Assembly: GCF_900102965.1 (NCBI RefSeq)
Contig: NZ_FNGM01000001.1
Span: 602,053-666,052 of the forward strand
Length of the DNA: 64,000 nucleotides
Source: Paenibacillus jilunlii
Lineage (GTDB): Bacteria > Bacillota > Bacilli > Paenibacillales > Paenibacillaceae
Direction of reading: 5' to 3'
Part shown: positions 35,673 to 44,618 of the stretch, piece after piece
Layout: each line of letters begins with the position of its first letter
Numbering within the stretch: position 1 is the first letter of the stretch
Position numbers and translations under genes: made by a program
The notes under the pieces: model-generated
The model's database searches: none
What the model saw: the letters and a program-made list of their open reading frames with translations, nothing else
What the model was told of the DNA's origin: nothing

Positions 35673-36611
35673 ATGAAGATAGTGTTCATGGGGACTCCGG
35701 ATTTTGCGGTGCCTTCCCTGCAAATGCTGGTGGAGGAAGGGTATGAGGTAGTTGCCGTCGTCACCCAGCCTGACCGGCCGCAGGGACGAAAAAAGACACT
35801 CACCCCGTCACCGGTCAAAGAGGCAGCTCTGTCTCTGGGACTGCCTGTGCTGCAGCCTGAACGGCTGCGGCGTCCTGAATCCGTGGCGGAGCTGGCTGCC
35901 TATGAGCCGGATCTGATTGTTACGGCGGCTTACGGACAGATTCTGCCCAAAGCGGTGCTGGAGCTTCCGCAGTACGGCTGTGTGAATGTTCATGGCTCAC
36001 TGCTGCCGAAATACCGGGGCGGTGCGCCGATTCAGCGCTGCATTATCAATGGCGAGAAGCTTACCGGGGTTACCCTCATGTATATGGCGGAAGGCCTGGA
36101 CACCGGAGACATGATCTCACGGGTAGAGGTTCCTATCGAAGAGGAGGATACTTCGGGGATTCTGTTCGGGAAGCTGAGCCTGGCGGGATGTGAGCTTCTC
36201 AAGACGGAAATGCCCCGGCTGGCCACCGGGCGCGTGCAGGCTACTCCGCAGGATGACAGCGAAGCCACCTATGCGCCGAATCTCACCAGAGAAGATGAGC
36301 GGATTGATTGGAGTGCTGGCTCGCGGGACATCTATAACCGCATTCGCGGGCTGGTGCCGTTCTCCGGCGCATTTACCCTCTGGAACGGTGAAACGTTCAA
36401 GGTGTGGGCTGCGCACAAGCCTGCTGCGGACGGCGGAGTTAGCGGGGCTGTGCCCGGTACGGTTATTGAAGTGAGCGGCGATGGCGTTAAGGTGAAGACA
36501 GGCGATGGCAGCCTGTCCCTTACCACGGTTCAGCCAGCCGGCAAAAAGGCTATGACCGCAGCCGATTTCAGCCGGGGCGCAGCGATGAAGCCAGGGACGG
36601 TGCTGGGTTGA
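35673..36611 (+). CDS. fmt: Methionyl-tRNA formyltransferase
   Basis: A 312-residue enzyme transferring formyl from 10-formyl-THF to initiator Met-tRNA. The Rossmann-like catalytic domain opens IVFMGTPDFAVPSLQML; the catalytic set is NVHGSLLPKYRGGAPIQ followed by the GLDTGDM Asp. The C-terminal OB-like domain spans about 205-310. ATG 35673 follows GGGGAG at normal spacing and is preferred to GTG 35664. The stop TGA overlaps the TTG start of rsmB (TTGA). Confidence 0.97.
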   Translation: MKIVFMGTPDFAVPSLQMLVEEGYEVVAVVTQPDRPQGRKKTLTPSPVKEAALSLGLPVLQPERLRRPESVAELAAYEPDLIVTAAYGQILPKAVLELPQYGCVNVHGSLLPKYRGGAPIQRCIINGEKLTGVTLMYMAEGLDTGDMISRVEVPIEEEDTSGILFGKLSLAGCELLKTEMPRLATGRVQATPQDDSEATYAPNLTREDERIDWSAGSRDIYNRIRGLVPFSGAFTLWNGETFKVWAAHKPAADGGVSGAVPGTVIEVSGDGVKVKTGDGSLSLTTVQPAGKKAMTAADFSRGAAMKPGTVLG

Positions 36612-38116
36612 GCGCGGGCCGCGGCGGCACAGGCCGCAAGGGGCCGCTTACACAGCCGGGCGGCGGCAGGAACGGGACGGGAGCATCTGAAGCAAGTCCG
36701 GCAGGCGGCGGTATAAGAAAAGAAAAAGCTGGCAAGCCTGGCCGGCCGGGTGCCGCAGGCCGGGCAGCCGAATCTGCCCGGGAAGTGGCGCTCGATATCC
36801 TTGTCCGTGTCGAGCAGCAGGGAGCTTACAGCAATCTGCTGCTGAACAGCAGCTTGCAGAAATCTGCGCTCAGCCGTGAGGATGCAGGGCTTGCCACGGA
36901 GCTGGTGTATGGGAGCATCTCCCGGCTCCTTACCCTGGATTATGTACTGGACGGGTTTGTCAGCAAAGGCATTTCCAAGCTCCAGCCCTGGGTCCGCAAT
37001 TTGCTGCACTTAAGCTTGTATCAGATCATGTATCTGGACCGGATTCCTTCTCATGCCGCCGTTAACGAGGCAGTGAATATCGCCAAGAAACGCGGGCATC
37101 AGGGAATATCGGGCATGGTGAATGGTGTACTTCGCAGCGTACTGCGTGCCGGGGAGCTTCCGGTATTGCCAGAGAATATCAGTCCTGAGCAGCGGATTTC
37201 TATCCTCCATTCCCATCCCTTGTGGATGGTCAAGCAATGGGCTGCGGAGTATGGACTGGATGCCGCTGAAGCAATGTGCGCTGCGAACAATGAGCCGCCT
37301 GCGGCCAGTGTGCGTGTGAATCTTACCATGATCAGCCGCGATGCGCTGCTGGAACAGATGCTTGAAGCGGGACTTGCAGCTTCGCCTTCGCTGGTCAGCC
37401 CCTACGGCATAGTGGTCAAAGGCGGCGGCAATCTGGCGCTGACCTCCTGGTACCGGGACGGTTATTTGTCTGTGCAGGATGAGAGCTCCATGCTTGTGGC
37501 TGAAGCGGTGAGCCCGGAGCCAGGCATGAGAGTGCTTGACTGCTGCGCCGCACCGGGCGGCAAAAGCGCCCACATGGGCGAACTGATGAAAGACGAAGGC
37601 TATATCTATGCAAACGATTTGCATCCCCACAAAGCCCAGCTGATTGCAGATCAGGCACAGCGGCTTGGCCTGGAGTGTATTGCCACAGGCAGCACTGACG
37701 CGCTCTTGCTGGCCCGGTCGCTTGAACCGGAATCGTTTGACCGGATTCTGCTGGATGCCCCCTGCTCGGGACTTGGGGTTATCCGCCGCAAGCCCGATTT
37801 GAAATGGCGCAAACAACCGGCGGATGTAACCAGTGTGGCTGCTCTTCAGGCGGAACTGCTGCAATCGGTGTCCCGGCTGCTCAAGCCCGGAGGTATTCTG
37901 GTTTATAGCACCTGCACTACAGAGCAGGCCGAAAACAGCAGCGTGATCGCTGAATTCCTCGGGAACAATCCGGGGTTTACTTCTGCAACCTTCACTTCGC
38001 CGGTATGGCAAAGAGTGGAGGGAACCGCACTGGCGGCAGGAGAAGGGCTTCAGCTGCTGCCACAGCATTACGGCAGTGACGGCTTCTACATTTCGAGACT
38101 GCAGAGACTCTTGTAA
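36608..38116 (+). CDS. rsmB: 16S rRNA m5C967 methyltransferase with Gly-rich N-terminal extension
   Basis: A 502-residue RsmB (Sun). The NusB-like domain starts near residue 58 (AREVALDILVRVEQQGAYSN). The SAM-binding methyltransferase domain has DCCAAPGGKSAHMGEL near 312, DAPCSGLGVIRRKPD with one active-site Cys and YSTCTTEQAENS with the catalytic Cys. Compared with the usual ~450 residues it carries an extra ~55-residue Gly/Arg/Ala-rich leader. The only in-frame start giving coupling is TTG 36608, overlapping the fmt stop; no later ATG with a good site precedes the NusB domain, so the extension may be real, or translation may begin at an unrecognised later codon. Confidence 0.92.
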   Translation: MSAGRGGTGRKGPLTQPGGGRNGTGASEASPAGGGIRKEKAGKPGRPGAAGRAAESAREVALDILVRVEQQGAYSNLLLNSSLQKSALSREDAGLATELVYGSISRLLTLDYVLDGFVSKGISKLQPWVRNLLHLSLYQIMYLDRIPSHAAVNEAVNIAKKRGHQGISGMVNGVLRSVLRAGELPVLPENISPEQRISILHSHPLWMVKQWAAEYGLDAAEAMCAANNEPPAASVRVNLTMISRDALLEQMLEAGLAASPSLVSPYGIVVKGGGNLALTSWYRDGYLSVQDESSMLVAEAVSPEPGMRVLDCCAAPGGKSAHMGELMKDEGYIYANDLHPHKAQLIADQAQRLGLECIATGSTDALLLARSLEPESFDRILLDAPCSGLGVIRRKPDLKWRKQPADVTSVAALQAELLQSVSRLLKPGGILVYSTCTTEQAENSSVIAEFLGNNPGFTSATFTSPVWQRVEGTALAAGEGLQLLPQHYGSDGFYISRLQRLL

Positions 38117-38147
38117 CATAGCAATTTCCTAAGGCATTTACTGGTCT

Positions 38148-38185
38148 CCCGCCCGCAGGTCTTTATGCGAGGCGGGCTTTTCTTT
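38148..38185 (+). terminator. Probable intrinsic terminator after rsmB
   Basis: CCCGCC (38148-38153) pairs with GGCGGG (38171-38176) across a 17-base loop, followed by CTTTTCTTTT. Confidence 0.7.
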
Positions 38186-38313
38186 TACCGTCTCTGATAT
38201 TTGTGTTAAAATAGGAAGAATGAGAAATAATACGCATATCCTTAAGTAGAACTGATTGGTGTGCGTATGCTGATAAATTTCTATATCTCAAGAAAGTACA
38301 GGTGCTTATTCAA

Positions 38314-39357
38314 ATGAAACCTTTAATATATGATTTTACTCTGGAAGAGTTACAGCAGTGGGCTAAGGACAACGGTGAGCCCGCTTTTCGCGGGGGGCAG
38401 ATTTTTGACTGGCTATATGTCAAGCGGGTCAATGATTTCGAATCGATGAGCAACTTGTCCAAGGCGCTGCGCGCCAAGCTGGATGAACAGTTCCGCATCG
38501 CGGCGCTGACAGAGATTACGAAGCTGGAGTCTAAGGACGGCACAGTGAAATTCCTGTTCGGTCTGCACGATGATCACGCGATCGAGACCGTTATTATGAA
38601 GCATAATTATGGCAACAGCGTCTGTGTAACAACACAGGTAGGCTGCCGGATCGGGTGCACCTTCTGCGCCTCTACACTCGGCGGTCTTAAACGCGATCTG
38701 ACCGCCGGCGAGATTGTGGCCCAGGTGGTCCGCTCCCAGCAGATTCTGGATGCCCGCGGTGAGCGGGTCAGCAGCATTGTTATCATGGGTACGGGCGAAC
38801 CCTTTGAGAATTATGACGCGACTATGCGGTTCCTGCGTCTGATGATTCATGAGAAAGGCCTGAATATCGGACAACGGCACATCACGGTTTCCACCAGCGG
38901 GATTGTGCCGAACATCTATAAATTTGCTGACGAGGATACCCAGATCAATCTGGCGATCTCCATCCATGCACCCAATGATGCGCTGCGCTCCAAGCTGATG
39001 CCGGTGAACCGGCGGTATCCTTTTGATGATGTGATTGAGTCCCTGCGGTACTACCAGGCTAAGACAGGCCGCCGGATCAGCTTTGAATATGCCCTGATTG
39101 GCGGCGTTAATGACCAGAAGGAACATGCGGAAGAACTCGCCGGGGTGCTTAAGACCATGCTCTGCCACGTGAATCTGATTCCCGTGAATCATGTGCCTGA
39201 GCGCAAGTATGTACGGACTTCCCGCAATGATATTTTTGAATTTCAGCGTACTCTGGCCGACCATGGCGTAAATGTTACCATCCGCCGTGAGCAGGGCCAT
39301 GATATAGCGGCCGCATGCGGACAGCTGCGCGCCAAACACATGGAGAAGTTGGGGTGA
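38314..39357 (+). CDS. rlmN: Dual-specificity RNA methyltransferase RlmN (23S A2503 / tRNA A37)
   Basis: A 347-residue radical SAM enzyme making 2-methyladenosine at 23S rRNA A2503 and tRNA position 37. The cluster-binding CX3CX2C is C111, C115, C118 in [12 protein letters not shown] conserved Cys near the C-terminus (AAACGQLR) fits the methyl-carrying/resolving cysteine. The [10 protein letters not shown] motif follows the radical SAM strand. ATG 38314 has AGGTG 9 bases upstream; GTG 38302 lies within that site. It starts a new unit with prpC, prkC and rsgA after the terminator behind rsmB. Confidence 0.96.
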   Translation: MKPLIYDFTLEELQQWAKDNGEPAFRGGQIFDWLYVKRVNDFESMSNLSKALRAKLDEQFRIAALTEITKLESKDGTVKFLFGLHDDHAIETVIMKHNYGNSVCVTTQVGCRIGCTFCASTLGGLKRDLTAGEIVAQVVRSQQILDARGERVSSIVIMGTGEPFENYDATMRFLRLMIHEKGLNIGQRHITVSTSGIVPNIYKFADEDTQINLAISIHAPNDALRSKLMPVNRRYPFDDVIESLRYYQAKTGRRISFEYALIGGVNDQKEHAEELAGVLKTMLCHVNLIPVNHVPERKYVRTSRNDIFEFQRTLADHGVNVTIRREQGHDIAAACGQLRAKHMEKLG

Positions 39358-39363
39358 GGATAT

Positions 39364-40140
39364 TTGATCAGAACAGTTCATGCCAGCGACATTGGCCGGG
39401 TTCGTACCGTCAATGAGGATTCAGTCTGGATCGGCGTGACCCAAAACGGCTATACCCTCGGTATTATCGCTGATGGAATGGGCGGACATCTGGCTGGCGA
39501 CACCGCAAGCAGCCTTGCTCTGGAGACCATGAAGAATGCCCTGTACGGGCTTCAGCCTGATCTGCCGGAGGAAGAGCTGCAGCACGCGCTGTCTGCCGCC
39601 ATATATGAAGCTAACCATGCAGTCCACAATGAGGCATCAAGTGACGAAAAATACCATAATATGGGTACAACAGTTGTTGCTGTGCTGCTTAAGGGGGAAG
39701 CCGGGTTTATCGGCCACATCGGGGACAGCCGCGCCTATTTAATCAAGGATGGTGCAGCCGTCCAGTTAACCGAGGATCATACGCTGGTCAATGAGCTGTT
39801 CAAGAACGGCCAGATCAGCCTGGAGGAGCTTGATAACCACCCGCGCCGCAATGTTCTGACCAGGGCGCTGGGGACGGATGCCGAGGTAACAGCTGATCTG
39901 GCGCCTGTGCGTCTGGAGCCGGGGGAGCTTCTGCTTCTATGCAGCGACGGCCTCAGCAATTTCGTCAGCCAGGAACATTTGGGGAAAGTGGCAGGGATAC
40001 AAGAGATATCCTTAGAGGAACGAGCGGACCGTTTACTACAGTTGGCTTTGCTGGCAGGCGGCGGCGATAATATAAGTGTCGCTATGTTAGAACATCAAGG
40101 AGAGGCCGCTGTGCCCGAGACAAAGGAGTGGGATAGATGA
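39364..40140 (+). CDS. prpC: PP2C-family Ser/Thr protein phosphatase
   Basis: A 258-residue PP2C phosphatase (PrpC/Stp) using two Mn2+/Mg2+. The conserved motifs are present in order: NEDS near residue 19, IIADGMGGH, GHIGDSRAYL, LLLCSDGLSNF and GGGDNISVAML. It reverses phosphorylation by PrkC, whose gene overlaps it by ATGA. The start is TTG with GTGAGGA upstream, 6 bases after the rlmN stop. Confidence 0.96.
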   Translation: MIRTVHASDIGRVRTVNEDSVWIGVTQNGYTLGIIADGMGGHLAGDTASSLALETMKNALYGLQPDLPEEELQHALSAAIYEANHAVHNEASSDEKYHNMGTTVVAVLLKGEAGFIGHIGDSRAYLIKDGAAVQLTEDHTLVNELFKNGQISLEELDNHPRRNVLTRALGTDAEVTADLAPVRLEPGELLLLCSDGLSNFVSQEHLGKVAGIQEISLEERADRLLQLALLAGGGDNISVAMLEHQGEAAVPETKEWDR

Positions 40141-42362
40141 TCGGTCACGAATTGGGCGGCCGTTACCAGGTTATTGAACGCATCGGGGGAGGTGGCATGG
40201 CGCTTGTCTACAGAGCCCATGACATTCTGCTCAACCGGAACGTTGCTATCAAAGTTTTGCGAAATCAGTTTGTGCATGATGAGGAGTTTATCCGCCGTTT
40301 CCGGCGGGAGGCGCAGTCCGCTGCATCGTTATCACATCCGAATGTGGTTAGTATATATGATGTGGGCCAGGAAGATGAAATTCATTATATTGTTATGGAG
40401 TACGTGGAAGGCAAGAATCTGAATGAGATTATCAAAGAACGGGCTCCACTGCAGGTGGACGAAGCCGTACGTATTGCCTCCCAGATCTGTGATGCGCTGG
40501 ATCATGCCCATCAGAATCAGATCATCCACCGGGACATCAAGCCGCATAATATCCTGATCGGGCGTAATGGAAGGGTTAAGGTGACGGATTTCGGGATTGC
40601 CCGGGCAGTCACTTCCACAACGATAACCCAGACGGGCTCAGTAGTCGGATCGGTGCACTATTTTTCGCCGGAGCATGCCAAAGGGGTGACTACGGGGGAG
40701 AAATCCGATCTCTATTCCTTGGGAATTGTACTGTACCAAATGCTTACCGGAGTGCTTCCTTTTTTGGGCGAAAGTCCGATCAGCGTAGCCCTGAAGCATT
40801 TGCAGGAGGAATTTGAAGAGCCGAGGCTGCTGAATCCGCTGATTCCGCAAAGCGTTGAGAATGTTATTTTAAGATCCATGCGCAAAAATCCCGAGGAGCG
40901 GTACCAGTCAGCGAAGGAAATGCTGCAGGATCTGGAGACCTGTCTGCTTCCGGAACGGCGCAGTGAATCTAAAACGCAGTTCCATGATGAGGAAGACGAG
41001 GACAGAACCCGCATTATTCCGGCAATCAGGCCCATGCAGCGGGGGCTCGGCAGCCGCGCTGGAAGCGGCGAAGAGCGGATGAGGCGGGATGAAGAGGATG
41101 AGCCCCGCAGCCCGGGCAAGCGCAAGTCGGGACGTGCTGTGCTGTGGATCAGCCTCACACTGCTGGTGCTGATTGCTATGGGCGGAGTGGTCTGGTATGT
41201 AAATGCCAAGCTTGCCGTAGATGAAGTAGCGGTACCCAAGGTGACCGGTATGTCTTTTGAAGCAGCGAAAGCGGAGCTTGCCAAGGTCGGTCTCGTTGCC
41301 GACGAACCGCCTGCTGGGGAGTACAATGCAAATGTCGAGCCTGATGTAGTATGGAAGCAGAGTAAAGAGCCGGATACTATGGTCAAGGAAGACACGCATA
41401 TCGCTCTTACGGTAAACATTGCCAAGCCGCTTTCTAAGATGATTCCTTTAGCAGGCAGGACTGAAGAAGAAGCCATTAAGCTGTTAATCGCTGAAGGTGT
41501 GGATCAGAGCCGGATTACCCCGGACCAGCGCTACAGCGAGGATTTCCCTGAAGGGCAGGTTATCGGCACGGAGCCAGCCGTGGACAGCGAGTATGATCCG
41601 GCGACCGCGACGATCAAGCTGATTGTCAGCCAGGGGAAAGAAACTGCTGATGTACCTGATCTTACTAACAAGACCCGGGCAGAGGCGAAGAGCCAGCTTG
41701 AAGCCGCAGGTCTTGTCCTTGGTGAAATCAAGGAGGAATCCAGCTTCTCTGTCGAAAAAGGCATCGTTATGGAACAATGGCCTTATGAAAAAGGCGATAC
41801 GGCTTCTCCAGGTGAAAAGATTAACATTACCGTTAGTACAGGTTACCCGCCTGAAGCCTTGGAATATACATTCAATGTGCCGGTAGCCCCTTCGGTTGAA
41901 GGCACCAAAACCAAAATCCGCATTATTTATGCCGATGCCCGCAAGGATGGCGAGAACCAGGAATGGGGAACGCGCACGATTGCCAAAAGCCAAAGGCTGT
42001 CTGTGAAACTGCTGCTGGCCCCTAATAAGGACGGCTCCGTTTCTGTCTACCAGGATGGTGATTTTGTTGCCACCTATTCGATTAAATATGCGGACGCCAA
42101 AAATGGGACGGTGCCGGATCCGGAACCTCCGGTCCAGCACACTCCTGAGCCGACGCAGGCACCAACAGAACCACCGCCGGCTTCTGCCGATCCAACAATA
42201 GAGCCTGAGATTCTGCCTCCATCCACGGAAGAAGGTACTACTACGGGTTCAGTGAATCAGACAGGATTCGTCGCCGGCAATGCCGATAATGGGCAGACAA
42301 CAGCCGTCAATAACGAGAGTAAAGGGAACGGCAAGGAAAAAGGCAAAAACACAAACAAATAA
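40137..42362 (+). CDS. prkC: PASTA-domain eukaryotic-type Ser/Thr kinase
   Basis: A 741-residue membrane kinase. The kinase domain is at about 10-270: glycine loop IGGGGMALVY, catalytic lysine K39, HRD Asp D133, TDFGIARA and the SVHYFSPE activation-segment end. A basic/acidic juxtamembrane linker precedes one membrane helix at about 332-354. Three PASTA repeats follow (about 361-432, 433-503, 504-572), then an Ig-like/beta domain and a Pro/Thr- and Asn/Gly-rich tail ending in lysines. PrkC binds muropeptides or lipid II outside the cell and phosphorylates EF-G, RsgA and other targets; it also triggers spore germination in B. subtilis. It is longer than B. subtilis PrkC (648), mainly at the C-terminal tail. 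Confidence 0.95.
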   Translation: MIGHELGGRYQVIERIGGGGMALVYRAHDILLNRNVAIKVLRNQFVHDEEFIRRFRREAQSAASLSHPNVVSIYDVGQEDEIHYIVMEYVEGKNLNEIIKERAPLQVDEAVRIASQICDALDHAHQNQIIHRDIKPHNILIGRNGRVKVTDFGIARAVTSTTITQTGSVVGSVHYFSPEHAKGVTTGEKSDLYSLGIVLYQMLTGVLPFLGESPISVALKHLQEEFEEPRLLNPLIPQSVENVILRSMRKNPEERYQSAKEMLQDLETCLLPERRSESKTQFHDEEDEDRTRIIPAIRPMQRGLGSRAGSGEERMRRDEEDEPRSPGKRKSGRAVLWISLTLLVLIAMGGVVWYVNAKLAVDEVAVPKVTGMSFEAAKAELAKVGLVADEPPAGEYNANVEPDVVWKQSKEPDTMVKEDTHIALTVNIAKPLSKMIPLAGRTEEEAIKLLIAEGVDQSRITPDQRYSEDFPEGQVIGTEPAVDSEYDPATATIKLIVSQGKETADVPDLTNKTRAEAKSQLEAAGLVLGEIKEESSFSVEKGIVMEQWPYEKGDTASPGEKINITVSTGYPPEALEYTFNVPVAPSVEGTKTKIRIIYADARKDGENQEWGTRTIAKSQRLSVKLLLAPNKDGSVSVYQDGDFVATYSIKYADAKNGTVPDPEPPVQHTPEPTQAPTEPPPASADPTIEPEILPPSTEEGTTTGSVNQTGFVAGNADNGQTTAVNNESKGNGKEKGKNTNK

Positions 42363-42380
42363 AAGAGACAAACTGAGCTG

Positions 42381-42449
42381 CCCGGGAGGATTCCCGGAGT
42401 GGCTGCAGTCAGCAGAATGACCCGGGTAGCCTACGAACTTGGGTCATTT
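42381..42449 (+). terminator. Two hairpins between prkC and rsgA (weak or partial terminator)
   Basis: The first is CCGGGA/TCCCGG near 42382-42397. The second is AATGACCC (42416-42423) with GGGTCATT (42441-42448). Neither has a real T-tract, so read-through into rsgA is likely; RNA stabilisation or attenuation are alternatives. Confidence 0.35.
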
Positions 42450-42481
42450 GTGCAAAATCAGGAGAGGATGGCTCATGATGT

Positions 42482-43387
42482 ATGCCTGAAGGAATTATCA
42501 TCAAAGCATTAAGCGGTTATTATTACGTCAAACCGCTCCGCGATGGGTTGATTGCTGCCGAGGAAGAAGCAGTACAGTGCCGGGGGCGGGGGATCCTGAA
42601 GAAGAAAGGGACCGCTCCGCTTGTGGGCGACCGTATTAAATACGTCTTGACTGAAAACGGGGAAGGCATGGTTGATGAGCTGCTTCCCAGGGAATCCGAG
42701 CTGATCCGTCCGCCGGTAGCCAACGTCAAACTGGCTGTACTGCTGTTTTCTGTACGCGAGCCGGATATGAATCTGAACCTGCTGGATAAATTTCTGGTTC
42801 ACATTGAGCATTCCGGCCTGGAGACGCTGATTGTGCTGACGAAGCAGGATTTGGCGGAGGACGACAGCGAAGCCACGAATCAGGTCAAAGAGCTGTATGA
42901 GCGCATCGGATATGAAGTGATCGTCACGAGTTCACTTACCGGCTCCGGCAGCCATGAGCTGCGGGAACGCCTGGCCGGGATCATCAGTGTCTTCTCCGGG
43001 CAGTCCGGTGTAGGTAAGTCAACGCTGCTGAACCGCCTTGTACCCGGCCTTGGGCTGGAGACGGGGGAGATCAGCCTCCGCTTGGGCCGGGGACGGCATA
43101 CGACCCGGCATGTCGAACTGATGGATATCGGGGGCGGCGGATTTGTGGCTGACACTCCGGGCTTCAGCCAGCTTGATTTTCTGGAACTGGGTGTGGAAGA
43201 GCTGTCCACCTGTTTCCGTGAGTTTGCCCCCTATGCCGAAAACTGTAAATTCCGCGGCTGCAGCCATATTCATGAACCGGGCTGCCGCGTCGTTGAGGCT
43301 GTGAATTCAGGAGCTATCGCCGACAGCCGTTATGAGCACTACAAGCTGTTTTACAATGAAATGAAAGATAAAAAGCGGAGGTACTAA
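42482..43387 (+). CDS. rsgA: Ribosome small subunit-dependent GTPase A
   Basis: A 301-residue circularly permuted GTPase (RsgA/CpgA) that checks late 30S maturation. An N-terminal OB fold covers about 1-70. G motifs appear in permuted order: G4 TKQD near 120, G1 GQSGVGKST near 173-181, G3 DTPG. The C-terminal zinc site is CKFRGCSHIHEPGC. In B. subtilis it is phosphorylated by PrkC. The frame is closed just upstream (TGA at 42476), so ATG 42482 is the start even though AGGAGAGG is about 14 bases away, a longer spacing than usual. Confidence 0.96.
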   Translation: MPEGIIIKALSGYYYVKPLRDGLIAAEEEAVQCRGRGILKKKGTAPLVGDRIKYVLTENGEGMVDELLPRESELIRPPVANVKLAVLLFSVREPDMNLNLLDKFLVHIEHSGLETLIVLTKQDLAEDDSEATNQVKELYERIGYEVIVTSSLTGSGSHELRERLAGIISVFSGQSGVGKSTLLNRLVPGLGLETGEISLRLGRGRHTTRHVELMDIGGGGFVADTPGFSQLDFLELGVEELSTCFREFAPYAENCKFRGCSHIHEPGCRVVEAVNSGAIADSRYEHYKLFYNEMKDKKRRY

Positions 43388-43391
43388 CATT

Positions 43392-44060
43392 ATGATCACA
43401 ATCGCACCATCGATATTGTCGGCTGATTTTGCCGCGCTTGGCGCTGAGGTTGCAGAAGCGGAAGCCAGCGGCGGAGACTGGATTCATGTAGATGTTATGG
43501 ACGGCCATTTTGTGCCGAATATTACGCTTGGACCGCCGATTGTTAAGGCTGTGAAGGCACATACCTCTCTGCCGCTAGATGTTCATTTGATGATTGAGAA
43601 CCCTGAACGCTATATCCCTGAGTTTGCAGCTTCGGGAGCCAATGTCATTACAGTTCATGCCGAGGCCTGTGTGCATCTTCACCGTGTGGTGCATCAGATC
43701 AAGGAGCTGGGCCTTCTGGCCGGAGTAGCAATCAATCCGGGTACGCCCGCTTCGGCGGTGCGCGAGGTGCTGGAGGATGTGGATATGGTGCTGGTAATGA
43801 CTGTGAACCCCGGTTTCGGCGGACAGTCGTTTATCCCGAACACGCTGAAGAAGATCCGCCAGATCCGCGAGTGGGCCCGGGAAGTCAACCATACCTCCCT
43901 GCGCATCGAAGTGGACGGAGGCATCGCTGAAGCAACTGCTCCGCTGGTCGCTGAAGCGGGAGCAGACGTTTTGGTGGCCGGAAATGCCGTGTTCGGACGC
44001 AGCGACCGTGCAGCTGCCATCAAGGCGATCCGTGAAGCCGCAGAAGCGGCCCTGCGCTAA
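43392..44060 (+). CDS. rpe: Ribulose-phosphate 3-epimerase
   Basis: A 222-residue TIM-barrel enzyme interconverting ribulose 5-phosphate and xylulose 5-phosphate. Motifs: APSILSADFAALGAEV, the metal/catalytic HVDVMDGHFVPNITLG, DVHLMIENP, MTVNPGFGGQSF, EVDGGI and VAGNAVFG. It starts 4 bases after rsgA with GGAGG in the rsgA end. A strong terminator follows. B. subtilis has thiN between rpe and spoVM; it is absent here. Confidence 0.97.
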   Translation: MITIAPSILSADFAALGAEVAEAEASGGDWIHVDVMDGHFVPNITLGPPIVKAVKAHTSLPLDVHLMIENPERYIPEFAASGANVITVHAEACVHLHRVVHQIKELGLLAGVAINPGTPASAVREVLEDVDMVLVMTVNPGFGGQSFIPNTLKKIRQIREWAREVNHTSLRIEVDGGIAEATAPLVAEAGADVLVAGNAVFGRSDRAAAIKAIREAAEAALR

Positions 44061-44115
44061 TCGAAAGCACACGTTCGAACTAATGGTATAGGCCAAGTTG
44101 CTGACGCATAAATAT

Positions 44116-44151
44116 GGTTACATGAGCAGAAATCTCATGTAGCCTTTTTTT
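44116..44151 (+). terminator. Intrinsic terminator after rpe
   Basis: GGTTACATGAG pairs with CTCATGTAGCC (11 bp, one G-U) around CAGAAAT, followed by seven T. Confidence 0.93.
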
Positions 44152-44253
44152 GAATAGAGGACTTTATTTGAGCGCTATAAAGGTTCCTTCTATTTCTCGC
44201 TGAAACGGGAGCCGCCTCTTCCAGAGTACGGCCCGGCCGGTTCTGCTTGGTTC
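44152..44253 (+). repeat. Dispersed palindromic repeat family A, copy 4
   Basis: Long form with shared ACTTTAT, GCGCTATAAA, TTCCTTCTATTTCTCGCTGA and GAAACGGGA anchors. The inner arm is altered (CCTCTTCCAGAGTACGG) and the outer arm reads CCGGTTCTGCTTGG. It begins right at the rpe terminator tail and ends 84 bases before spoVM. Confidence 0.8.
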
Positions 44254-44337
44254 AAAAAGGGAGGTCTGCATTCGTAACGTTAGCGCACGACAGGAAAGTC
44301 TCCTACCGTACGGCATGAATTGATGGGAGGGTTAAGG

Positions 44338-44418
44338 ATGAAATTTTACACGTTCAAGCTGCCAAGATTTTTGGGAGGTTTTGTTAAAGCGATTTTGAAC
44401 ACATTTCAGAAAAGCTGA
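44338..44418 (+). CDS. spoVM: SpoVM, spore coat-anchoring amphipathic peptide
   Basis: A 26-residue gene. The product, MKFYTFKLPRFLGGFVKAIL followed by NTFQKS, is nearly the same length and pattern as B. subtilis SpoVM (26 residues), an amphipathic helix that recognises the convex forespore membrane and anchors the coat ATPase SpoIVA. The helix-breaking Pro9 needed for curvature sensing is kept. The ATG follows GGGAGGGTTAAGG closely. It sits at the conserved site after rpe and before rpmB. In B. subtilis the gene is sigma-E controlled; I could not find a convincing sigma-E promoter here. It lies between two direct copies of repeat family A. Confidence 0.97.
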   Translation: MKFYTFKLPRFLGGFVKAILNTFQKS

Positions 44419-44442
44419 GGACGGAATAGAACAGCAAACATG

Positions 44443-44480
44443 AAAAAAAGCACCTTACATATGTAAAGGGTGCTTTTTGC
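44443..44480 (+). terminator. Intrinsic terminator after spoVM
   Basis: AAAAAGCACC and GGGTGCTTTTT arms, with the palindromic TTACATATGTAA inside, form a long hairpin with a T-tract. The run of A on the left makes it potentially bidirectional. Confidence 0.85.
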
Positions 44481-44583
44481 TTCAAATATAAGACTTTATA
44501 TGCTTTGCGCTATAAAGTATCCTTCTATTTCTCGCTGAAACGGATACCGTCTATTTAAGGACGGTATGGCCGTTTCCACTTGA
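44481..44583 (+). repeat. Dispersed palindromic repeat family A, copy 5 (long form)
   Basis: Aligns along its full length with copy 2 (13319-13420): TTCAAATATA, TTTATATGCTTTGCGCTATA, ATCCTTCTAT, GCTGAAACGG, TTAAGGACGG, GCCGTTTCCACTTGA. It starts immediately at the spoVM terminator tail and ends 36 bases before the rpmB stop. Confidence 0.87.
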
Positions 44584-44618
44584 TATGAGATATCGCTAGG
44601 TCTCAGAATAATCCAAGA

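Noticed and set aside
37010-38119. 369-codon frame antisense to rsmB
   Set aside because: A shadow frame of a GC-rich gene; rsmB on the plus strand has all motifs and coupling.
44254-44337. Sigma-E promoter of spoVM
   Set aside because: CATGAATT near 44315 matches only part of the -10 consensus and no -35 element lies at the right distance.
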